A DNA stretch of 64,000 bases from Hippasteria phrygiana. Taxonomy: Eukaryota > Echinodermata > Asteroidea > Valvatida > Goniasteridae. Shown here piece by piece: positions 42,201 to 54,200 of the stretch. Both the position numbers and the translations under genes were made by a program. The first letter of the stretch is position 1; each line of letters begins with the position of its first letter. Under the pieces are notes generated by a model. The model ran no database searches and had not been told where the DNA came from. It saw only the letters and a list, made by a program, of their open reading frames with translations. The stretch covers positions 1,984,001 to 2,048,000 of the forward strand of contig JAZGUH010000184.1 in NCBI GenBank assembly GCA_037893225.1. Direction: 5' to 3'.

Positions 42201-45200
42201 TACATAGTGTGGGGTTGGGGTACATATTGTGGGGTTGGGGTACATAGTGTGGGGTTGGGGTACATAGTGTGGGGTTGGGGTACATAGTGTGGGGTTGGGG
42301 TACATAGTGTGGGGTTGGGGTACATAGTGTGGGGTTGGGGTACATAGTGTGGGGTTGGGGTACATAGTGTGGGGTTGGGGTACATAGTGTGGGGTTGGGG
42401 TACATAGTGTGGGGTTGGGGTACATATTGTGGGGTTGGGGTACATAGTGTGGGGTTGGGGTACATATTGTGGGGTTGGGGTACATAGTGTGGGGTTGGGG
42501 TACATAGTGTGGGGTTGGGGTACATAGTGTGGGGTTGGGGTACATAGTGTGGGGTTGGGGTACATAGTGTGGGGTTGGGGTACATAGTGTGGGGTTGGGG
42601 TACATAGTGTGGGGTTGGGGTACATAGTGTGGGGTTGGGGTACATAGTGTGGGGTTGGGGTACATAGTGTGGGGTTGGGGTACATATTGTGGGGTTGGGG
42701 TACATAGTGTGGGGTTGGGGTACATAGTGTGGGGTTGGGGTACATAGTGTGGGGTTGGGATACATAGTGTGGGGTTGGGATACATAGTGTGGGGTTGGGG
42801 TACATAGTGTGGGGTTGGGGTACATAGTGTGGGGTTGGGGTACATAGTGTGGGGTTGGGGTACATAGTGTGGGGTTGGGATACATAGTGTGGGGTTGGGA
42901 TACATAGTGTGGGGTTGGGGTACATAGTGTGGGGGTTGGGGTACATAGTGTGGGGTTGGGGTACATAGTGTGGGGTTGGGGTACATAGTGTGGGGTTGGG
43001 GTACATAGTGTGGGGTTGGGATACATAGTGTGGGGTTGGGATACATAGTGTGGGGTTGGGGTACATAGTGTGGGGTTGGGGTACATAGTGTGGGGTTGGG
43101 GTACATAGTGTGGGGTTGGGGTACATAGTGTGGGGTTGGGATACATAGTGTGGGGTTGGGATACATAGTGTGGGGTTGGGGTACATAGTGTGGGGGTTGG
43201 GGTACATAGTGTGGGGTTGGGGTACATAGTGTGGGGTTGGGGTACATAGTGTGGGGTTGGGGTACATAGTGTGGGGTTGGGGTACATAGTGTGGGGTTGG
43301 GGTACATAGTGTGGGGTTGGGGTACATAGTGTGGGGTTGGGGTACATAGTGTGGGGTTGGGGTACATAGTGTGGGGTTGGGATACATAGTGTGGGGTTGG
43401 GATACATAGTGTGGGGTTGGGGTACATAGTGTGGGGTTGGGGTACATATTGTGGGGTTGGGGTACATAGTGTGGGGTTGGGGTACATATTGTGGGGTTGG
43501 GGTACATAGTGTGGGGTTGGGGTACATAGTGTGGGGTTGGGGTACAGTGCTGAGCTTGTTTTTGCATTAATAGAGGACCTATAGAGGACAATAGGGTCCC
43601 CAGTTTGAAAATCGTGTACAAAACATTATATGAGGGGCCTTCTGAAAAAGTTAAAGTATGAACAACAGAGGGACAATGGGAGGTCCGCGATTGCCGGTAT
43701 TTACACACTTGTGTGTGTGGGGGTGGGGTAGTGTGGGGGTGGGGTAGTGTGGGGGTGGGGTAGTGTGGGGGTGGGGTAGTGTGGGGGTGGGGTAGTGTGG
43801 GGGTGGGGTAGTGTGGGGGTGGGGTAGTGTGGGGGTGGGGTAGTGTGGGGGTGGGGTAGTGTGGGGGTGGGGTAGTGTGGGGGTGGGGTAGTTTTGGGAT
43901 TGGGTATTTCCAAAGCCTCATAAAAAAAAAGGCGACCCAACAGGTGGTATAGTTCCAAGAAGAGGAAGAACTTGGGCCATGCAGAAACTGTTGGGCAGAT
44001 CGCGATTTGGTGATCTCTGCCTTCCCAAACATTTTCACTGACATCTAACCCAATTAAACCCTCTCACAAAATCAATGAAATCTGCCATGTTTCAAGCAGC
44101 AAATGGATGTCTGCAAGCTTGCCTGCCTGCAAGCTTGCCTGCCTTGCCTGCCTGCAAGCTTGCGGCAAGCTTGCGGCAAGCTTGCGGCAAGCTTGCGGCA
44201 AGCTTGCGGCAAGCTTGCGGACCGACCGACCCTTACAGAAATGCCTGCAAGCTTGCTTGCAAGCTTGCCTGCAAGCTTGCTTGCAAGCTTGAGTGCAATC
44301 TTGCAAGGTTCCAAATATGTAAATTGCGGCAAGCTTGCCGCAAGCTTGCCGCAAGCTTGCCGCAAGCTTGCCGCAAGCTTGCCGCAAGCTTGCCGCAAGC
44401 TTGCCGCAAGCTTGCCGCAAGCTTGCCGCAAGCTTGCCGCAAGCTTGCCGCAAGCTTGCCGCAAGCTTGCCGCAAGCTTGCCGCAAGCTTGCCGCAAGCT
44501 TGCCGCAAGCTTGCCGCAAGCTTGCCGCAAGCTTGCCGCAAGCTTGCCGCAAGCTTGCCGCAAGCTTGCCGCAAGCTTGCCGCAAGCTTGCCGCAAGCTT
44601 GCCGCAAGCTTGCCGCAAGCTTGCCGCAATTTACATATTTGGAACCTTGCAAGATTGCACTCAAGCTTGCAAGCAAGCTTGCAGGCAAGCTTGCAAGCAA
44701 GCTTGCAGGCATTTCTGTAAGGGTCGGTCGGTCCGCCCCACTGCAAAGCGCTAGCGCAACTGCATGTAATCACATGTGGGTGTACTATCTAGTACAAGGC
44801 GACAGAAAACCATTAATCACCATACCATACCATCATTTTCGCGCACACACTAGCGATGATCGCTGTGTATAGTTGCATTGGATTTTCCACGGCCATGCGG
44901 CAATCTCCCACGACCGCTTTCGGCCTGGTAGTTTATTTACATCATGGTGGCGCTAAAGTTGACAGGGACGTATTGGATGTAAATTAGTCCAATCGAAACA
45001 CGGCTTTTAATATACCCACCTTGCACAAAGACGTCAAAGCTACAGTATGACTTGGCTGCATCAGCGTTGTTGGTGTCCGTGAATGTGTAGGTCACGGTGT
45101 TGCGACCAAGGCCAAATTGGTCACCCGAGGATTTGTCCGAGGTGGCCTGAACGTTGCCTGCATCCTCCACCTCAGGTTCACTCCAAGAGACAGCTACCTG

Positions 45201-48200
45201 AGATTTTCCGAAGGCCATCTCAGTCATGTCATCGGGACAAGAGGTGATCACGGGCGACCCATTGTCTGAAAGACATACATTTAAAATGTCCAAACACCAT
45301 AGACGAACAGACTAGTTCAACAAATAGATTTAGGAATATAGTCCAGTGCCATATCTCACGAGAACTCTGAACCAACTGCTATACATGTAGGTTATTGTGG
45401 ATAATTGTCAATATTTTATGTACTTTAACTTTTAATATAAGTTTAGTGGTTATGTGTTTGTCTTTTATGTGTGATCTTTTAAATTCTTGAAAGAAAGTTT
45501 TTATTCAATATTGGGCTTGCCCTTCTCCGATGTATTTTATAAACACTCGGGCGGGACTCGGACCTACGATCTCCTGCTATCTAGTGCAGATGTCTTACCA
45601 CTCGACCACCGAGCTAGCCAGAGTCTGCTGGCTGGTTCGAATCTGATATAGCGGCGGGTACCGCAGCCAAACTATTCCTAAGATGGAATTTGCGTTGGGA
45701 TTTTTTTTTATTCAATATTGGGTCCTGCTCTTCTCCAACGTATTTTATAAACACTGTATACTCAGTGTTGTCCCGAGACAGTTTTCCCGAGAAAGTTTTT
45801 AATCAAAGTAAATCCACAATGCAGATTAGCCTATGGTCTACTAAAAGAAATGAAAAATAAACCAGTCATAATAATAATACTGTAATATTAATAATTATAA
45901 ATCCTGTGCAGGCGGCAAAGCGGCCACACTACCCCAAATAACCCCAAAGGGGCGACATGCGTGTCGCCCCAATAGAGCACTTTCCCCACGCACCCTACTA
46001 AAAAACACTCCAAAGGGGCGACTTTCACAATAATTAGTGTCAAAGTGAACAAAGAAAACTGGCAGAAGCGGGATTTGAACCTGTGACCTCTGAAATACAT
46101 AGGTTTATGATTATTGCAAAGCACACACGTATTTTAGTATTCAAATGATTTGAAACTGGATTTGACCAAATAACGTTCCGATAACAAGAAACCAAACTAC
46201 AGCCTGCCTTTTTGCAGTAATTATTTTCTAAGTGTCATGGGTTTTACGGATTGGAACAATAAACCTTCGTCCACAAAAAGTTACCGTCGACAAAAATGCA
46301 GCATTTGACACTGCTAAGCACCGTAACTTGTCTATTAAAATAATATCAGAGTCGTATGTGTGTGCATATATATATTTTTCAAATATTCAAATCAGCAAAA
46401 AGGTATTCGAATATTCGGTATATTCGGTACAGCCCTACCAGCATTAAGGGGTGTGCGGTCAATGCTTAAAGGGGTTTGCAACCACGTCAAAATACTTATC
46501 GCTGGACATAGAAAACACACAAATAATTCAGCATTATTAATACATTCACTGCCCAAAAATCCCCACTCTGAAAATTCATATTTTCACATCAGAATGTCAA
46601 TTACAACAGTGATGTAGTCGAGACCATCACAAGACCCTGCAAGACCAGCACAAGTCATGCAAGTCTTAATTAAAGTCTCAAGTTATTCAAATGAACTGTA
46701 ATAAAAGAATTCCTTTGTCATGGTTTGTGCCTGTTACTTAATTGTGCCTGTTACAAGCTGGTCTTGTGAATGGTCTTGTGGATGCTCTTTTGCCTGGTCT
46801 TGTGATGGTCTTGACTACATCACTGAATTACAATAAAACAAACGACCCCCCCAACCAGTTGTCTGATTCTGCAAGACCATATCCCACATCCAATATCTTG
46901 GCAATAGTATCGTTATTTTCAATGATGTAATTAACCAGTATCGAAGAAATAGCGATAAGTATTTTGTTCAGGTCAAACAAACAAGCGACATTGTCGCTTC
47001 CCAGGTCGTGTCGCTTCCCAGGTTGTATCGTAAAATTGAGGCGTGATCTTTGGCTATACAGTGAGAGTCAAAAAATAACTATACACTTTTAAAATTGGCC
47101 ATATAGTTTTATTCTGTAGCAATATAGATAAGATATTTTCATATGTACTTTTAGAGTAACTCTTCCTGGTGACATTTTTACTGGATTCGTTTTCATGCAT
47201 GACTGCACAGGAGACAATGAAGGGGGTGAAATCTGAGTTGCGCAAACTGGTCATTGCCTTGAATCAACCGGTGGAGTGGCCCCAAGATCTCCTGATCTAA
47301 CCCCTCTTGACTACTTTTTTATGGGAATATCTAAAAGCTCGGGTTTTCACCACTCCTCCAGCAAATCTGGATGACCTCCAGGAAAGGATAACTCGTGAAA
47401 TTTACATTCTCAGACAAGACAGGGAGATGATCCGTTGTGCTGTTGCAGGAATGATGCGCCGAGCCCAGCTGTGCATTGAACGAGATGGTGGCCATGTTGA
47501 GGACTAAGACACCGTGGAATTTAATTGCCTTTCCAATTTAATTTAAATGTTTTAAATAAACACGAAGTTTAGAAGCTAATGAAATTCTTGTTTGTCTCTT
47601 TGTTAGACAATGGTTGTGTTCTTTTAAATTGCCTCTTTCTTATCAAGCCCTGACCAGTTGGCACAACTCAGATTTCACCCGACCCCCTTAATTGTCCCCT
47701 GTGCAGTCATGCATGAAAACTAATCCAGTAAAAATGTCACCAAACGAAACAGGAAGAGTTACTCTAAAAGTACATATGAAAATATCTTATCTATATTGCT
47801 ACAGAATAAAACTATGGCCAATTTTAAAAGTGCATAGTTTTTTACTCACACTGTACAGCATTATGGGCTTATGACTTCCGACTAGTGCCCCTGGAACAAA
47901 AGACAGTGACAATTTGGGAGACCGTCAACATTCAGTTGGTAGAGCACCTGTATGGTATTCCGGAGGTCACAGGTTTAAATCCCGCTCCTGCCAGTTGTTT
48001 TAGTTCACTTTGAAAATAAGTATTTCTAATGATATTCCAGTGTTGTAACCAAGTCATTTTTTTCTCAAGTCAAGTCAAGTCCCAAGTCAATTTTTTCCAA
48101 GTCACGTACCAAGTCTCAAGTTAATTGTTGAACACAGTTAATTGAAATTCCAATGAATGCACGTACGCATGCACTGTACAAAATCAACCTGGCATGCCGT

Positions 48201-51200
48201 CTTGATGACGATTCTCCATGCAGTCGGCCAGCGCTGCATGCTGCGGCCCCACATACATACTGGACACCCATCTCGCTATACGCTACAAGCTCGGCGTTCT
48301 TTTCAACCGATATGAGCATGCGTACACCCAAAAGTTTGTGTTTCTTAATAATAAAAGTGTTATTGTCGGCAAGTCAAATTTATTCAAGTCAAGTCCCAAG
48401 TCAAGTCCCAAGTCAAGTCCCAAGTCAAGTCCCAAGTCAAGTCCCAAGTCCCAAGTCAAGTCCCAAGTCAAGTCCCCAAGTCAAGTCCCCAAGTCAAGTC
48501 CCAAGTCAAGTCCCAAGTCAAGTCCCAAGTCAAGTCCCAAGTCAAGTCAAGTCCCAAGTCAAGTCAAGTCCCAAGTCAAGTCAAGTCCCAAGTCAAGTCA
48601 AGTCCCAAGTCAAGTCAAGTCCCAAGTCAAGTCCCAAGTCAAGTCCCAAGTCAAGTCCCAAGTCAAGTCCCAAGTCAAGTCCCAAGTCAAGTCCCAAGTC
48701 AAGTCCCAAGTCAAGTCCCAAGTCAAGTCCCGTCAAGTCAAGTCAAGTCAAGTCAAATCAAGTCAAGTCAAGTCTGAAGTAAAACAAGAAATTGTGACTC
48801 GAGTCAGAGTCAGCAAGTCAGGTTAACATGACTTTTTAAATTGAATACCAGTACAACCCTCAATGGAACAACAGAACTATTTACCTATGAGCACTATTTC
48901 AAAAGTGCATGGTTCAATAATTTCCCCATCAGCCTCGGCCATATACGTGACTGTCGTGGATTTGTAGTAGTATCGTCCCGGTCGCTCTTCTCCTGTGACC
49001 ACGACACCGACATTTGCCATGACAACCGGTGGGGTCCAGTACACCATCTCGGACTGCGATGCATTGATGGTCTCTGGGCAATCGTCGAAGACTGTTGGTA
49101 AATTGAATAGAAAAAAATAGAAATTGATTTGATGCATAAAAGTACATGAACTATCTCACCAGCTTTATTTAGACGAACGGGTAACACAAAGATTTTTGTG
49201 GTTCTTATGACATTTCCTTTTGATTGATCTATTTAGTTGTTCGCTTTGAAAATCTATTCAAATTTACCTTGTCGGTTTATTTATTTATTGCATTTCTTTA
49301 CTAATGGTGCCAAATGGTTGCTTTCCATTGGGGCCTGCATACATTTTTAAATAAAAATGAATATTTACACAATACATACACATACAAATATACTTATGCA
49401 AATACAATAATATTTACACACATGTATAAATCTATATACATGTAGATACGGTTAAGTTTTCAACTTTCCTGTATAGGGCTACTGCTGATTACTTTGCATG
49501 ATTACTTGTATGACTCGTCACTCGGACTCGGACTCGAGTCACGATGACAAATGACTCGGACTCGACCCTGTGGACTCAGACTCGGACTCGGACTCGACCT
49601 GCGTGACTTGTGACTCGACCCCAAAAAATACCATAAAGAACTCTTTTTAACAAGAAACTTGCAACTTCTTTTTCAAGCAAGCGATACAGGCAGTGTACGC
49701 AGATCCGACATCTCGAGACCCTGCAAGACCAGCACAAGTCATGCAAGTCTTCATTCAAGTCTCAAGCTATTCAAATGAACTGTAATAAAAGAATTCCTTT
49801 GTCATGGTTTATGCCCGTTACTTGTGCCTGTTACAAGCTGGTGCGTTTGTACGTGCGGTTGGCTTGTTTCCAATATAATTGATTAGGGAAATCAATGTAT
49901 CGAAACATGTACCCTGGCGTCCACATATGATACTGCGTGAATATAAGTTGATATTGTCAGGTGTAGCGTGAAATTTTGTCACCATGAAATAATGTAGTAT
50001 CTGTTCCAGGCAGACTGGAGCCTTTTCAGGCAATACATGTAGCTTTGAATAATGTGTGTTGCTGTAGGAATTAAGCATCCGAGTCGCAGCTGGTTACCCT
50101 CGTTTATGGATCTGACGTACTTTGTAAAATTCTTATTGTATCATTTGGTCAAAGGCTTCGACATGGAAAGTGTAAATTAACCTCTTGTTTGTAAAAGTTC
50201 CGTTTCTTATGTTAATTAAATAAAGGACAAGGTATACAGGTCACATCACATCTAGATCGAATGATCGACTTCAATGGTTTATTTGACATACTGTATATGG
50301 TACATTAATTTCAAGTTCATTAAATTCTTTTGAGAATACTGTATATGTACATTAATTTTTTTAGTTCATTAAAACCCTAACCCTGCCAGACGCAGCACAG
50401 TGCATCTGTGTTGACAGCTTGACCTTGCTGCACTCTGCACACAAGTCAATGTGACAAAGTATGCAATCTGATGCGTCTGGCAGGGTTTCTAGCCAAAATA
50501 CCCTGGAGGGTTAGGGTTAAATTAGAGAAAAGCTGTAAAAACAAATGGTAAATTGAACCACATTTACACTGTTAGCTTTTCGCGGTACCTCAAAATGTAT
50601 TTCCAATAGTTAAAGGTGACTCCGCGATGACTCGTGACTCGGACTCGACCTTTGTGACTCGTGACTCGGACCTGTATGACTCGGACTCGGAAGAGCTGAC
50701 TTGGACTCGGACTCGATGTTTGGTGACTCGAATACAAGTCTGTTACTTTGTTATATCTTTGTCTTGGATACTGTATTTTGATTGGCCTAGAACGATCGAT
50801 CATGTGTCCGGTCTATAAAAACGACTGGCATACTCCAAGCATGATATCACACAGCGCAGACCGCTAGCTACACATGTACATTTATTGAGCTGTATCATTG
50901 GTACCCACGCAATTTTCAACTTGACCTGTAGTATGGGAGCAGCAAACTGGGTTTGGCGATACAAATAATAAATGTTTATGAGTGCAATGGTAAGAATAAT
51001 TTCAGATGGAATGTTCCATTCCACAAGGCGCGCGAAGCCGATGGGACATTCTATATGTCACCGAATGAAATTATTCTTATACCGTTGCACAAATGTGAAA
51101 ATTTTTGCGTACACCCCTCTCAGTCCCGCATAAAACTGCGACAAAAAGTTCCGAAACAGTTATAAAGCTCAATTGTTGTTCCTGCATGTCTTGCAAAGTC

Positions 51201-54200
51201 ATGTAATCATTTAACTGCATATTTAATTTGTTTCTTTGTGTTAGCAGCATCAGCATGACCTACGAGTTCCTATATTTCATCGTCTGTTAGAACAAATGGT
51301 GATTCGCGAAGATCGTCCGCTATTTTGCGTGAATGACAGCCGTGTTGTAGCGCCACCGATAGTGACCGTGAAATTAGGGAAGTTCTATCAAACGCGTACC
51401 GTTTGATGACAACTTTTTTTGCGGTGCGGGTTCGCGTCGTGCGATGGGACGAATAATCCAATGCACGTGATCGATGATCCACCAATCAGATGGCGGGGAT
51501 TCGAGTAGCTCACCCGAGTCGACTCAGGTTAGCCCCGTGCCGTTCGATTACATGTACACGTACCTCCGACGTCATACTCGGGGCTCACTCGGATCGGGTC
51601 AGCCACCACAGACCCTGCTCGCGGAGCAGAGTCACTGGTGGAATTACATCACACACATCACACACAAAATCTGATTCCCCACTAAGGCTGTTCGATATCC
51701 ATTTATTTTGATACCGAAATATCGGCAGAAAAATATCGCGATATTCGATATTATCGTGATGACGTCACTTTTTCATTACCAAAAAAGCGGAGGAAAAAAA
51801 AATACATGACGGAAGTCACCACGGCATCATAAGATCGGGGCCACCGGCGCGGGATCTGGCCCGCCGGGATTGAGCGGCAGGATAACGGGGGGCCGGTTTG
51901 ACAAAGCTTCCCTTCGCTCGTTGAGTATTTGGAGTTTTACGACATTTACCTTCAGTTGGCTACTTTATGGCACTCCAGAAAGACTAGCGTTTGTTTCAGC
52001 ATTGTTGATTAGTAACATGCGAGCTGTCAACAAACGATCGTGTCGTATATTTTGTGAAGACGACATGACATTGCACGATGTACAATGGATGCGCGGCACG
52101 TGTTTTAATCTTTTCTCAAGACGCGACGCAGTTCGCTACACGTAACTACACCTAAACTGCGTGTGCCTTGTACACTGGGGAAAGACGGTGGCATTCAGTG
52201 CGGTTGCTTGCACTTGACCAAGGCTAGCAACAAAGCAACGCGCACGCGCAGATGCGCTACAGGGGTTGACCTTATTGCAAACAATTGCCATACCCCTCGA
52301 TCTCAAGATGAGTTCGCAAGCGTGTAGGTACGTACATTGTACACTGGGAATAAGACGTTGTTTGCACTTGACAACGTACGGCGCGGAGGGTAAATCGCGC
52401 GGAAGGTAAATCGCGCGGAGCGGAGATGTCATGTCGGGGTTTAGAAAACGGTCAAAGAAAGACACATTTAGTGCATGTATGTATTTTTTTATTCCTCCAT
52501 GGTACATCATGATACACATACTGTTCCTACTGTCCAATAATTGGAAATAACTGGAATTTCGAGCAAAGTAAACTGGACAAATCCACACGTAATGCGGCCA
52601 AAAGGAACATGTATCGCGATATTCTTCGGTATATCGAATTCCCCGATATTCCGGTTTTTGTTTAAGGGGCCGATACGATTTTCGATATGAAAAAAATATC
52701 GAAATATCGGGAAATATCGTCATATCGAACAGGCTTATTCCCCACAGATTCTACTGGAGCAGGGAATTAAAAATGGCTGACCTCAAGGGCGATTGTGTAG
52801 TTAAGGACCCTGTTCCCAATCCCATAAGAGTTATTTGACATACCAAACTATTGCGACATTAAAAACCAACAGGTATGTCGTAGACAATTAGTAGATAGAG
52901 GGCAAACTTTTTTTTTTAAATTGGGACATTTTTGGGTGAAATGACAACAAAGATGGCAACAAGCAAGACACCGACCAGAAACACACCTAAGATTGCATTT
53001 TCTACCGAGAAACTGTTCAAAATTACCCAAAAAAATTGTCATTAGAATTGAGAAAAGTCTACTTTAGATCGATAAATTCATTTTGGAATGATAAAAACAA
53101 CCTTGACTCGAAATGGATCAAATTTAAAGAGGGGGTCCGTAACTACACAATCGCCGACTCGAGTGCTAGGTGCCATCAACAGGAGAGGGCGTTTGAGCGT
53201 TCTATTAGCCCAGCTCTCGTGACTAACCCGAGTCGATGGGGTTAGCTACTCAAACGCACCCAGTATTATTATATATGGTAGCAGCAGAACTCTGCCCAGA
53301 TTGTTAAGCAAGGCTACATCCTGAGTCACCAAAGCTACATCAAAGACATCTTTGTGGTATTATTTCCGAGCCAGCGAGCAGGGCAGGTGACATTGGGCGT
53401 TCAAAAGAATTCGTTTTGAACACGGTACCAAGTTCAGTTGTTGCAGATCGACAAAAACATTTCCATAACAAAAAGACCGTAGTTGGGGCCCACACAGGGT
53501 ACAGGAAGAGAAATGTACAACTTTTTCTTGTGTGGATTTTTCATAGGTTTAAGAGTTTTTCCACATTGACCGGTAAAAATAACACTTTTAGAATGTAGTC
53601 TTAGTATAAAATTATATCTTACTACATAGGTATATCTTACTATATGTATATAACTGATTCTCTCACATTAAAAGAAAACTTAACAAAACAAAAAAGAAAA
53701 AAAAATACACATAATAAAAAAGAAAGAAAAGTAAAACACTTTGGAAAGTAAGATGAATGTTTGAATGTTTTTCATGGAAAATATAAAAGTTTTGTACGAA
53801 TGCAAAATTTACAAGACATTATTTCAGAAAGATTTTACTTAATAAATCCCTAACCCTGCCAGACGCAGCACATGTGCATCTGTGGTGACAGCTTGACCTT
53901 GCTGCACTTTGCACACAAGTCAATGTGACAAAGTATGCAATCTGATGCGTCTGGCAAGGTTTCTAGCCAAAATACCCTGGAGGGTTAGGGTTACCCCCCA
54001 CCAAAATTGGTAAAGAACAGCAAAATATTGGAAAATAACCAACCCTCCTTGATCACAACTGTCTAAACATGTGGCACAACCTGGTATTTCAAGATTTATG
54101 TCAGCAAAATCTGGAAAAAATGAGGCAGAAATCAACATGTATGTGAACACTTTGAGTGACAATACATGTACATGGTGCCAAGAACATATCTATCACAAAA

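Noticed and set aside
39729..43545. CRISPR array or telomere
   Set aside because: Repeats are contiguous with no unique spacers, so not CRISPR. The unit contains GGGGTT but with TACATAGTGT in each period, and lies within a gene, so it is not telomeric.
39635..44044. Open frame of 1469 codons (and overlapping ones of 1293, 873 and 395) with a PQPHTMYPNPTLCTPT-type repeat
   Set aside because: The 20-bp unit has no stop in any minus-strand frame, so all three frames stay open. It lies in an intron of gene 1, has no splice or start context and no codon bias beyond the repeat.
44064..44872. Frames of 139-265 codons with KLAASLRQACG repeats on both strands
   Set aside because: The 11-bp unit is self-complementary, so six frames are open. 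Structure of the DNA, not a protein, explains them.
48153..48826. SPKSSPK and QVPSQVP repeat frames
   Set aside because: Product of the CAAGTC minisatellite next to gene 1 exon 2; no start or splice context.
50373..50519. Interstitial telomere repeat
   Set aside because: Only one CCCTAACCC and one GGGTTAGGG, at the ends of a dispersed MITE, with no tandem TTAGGG run.
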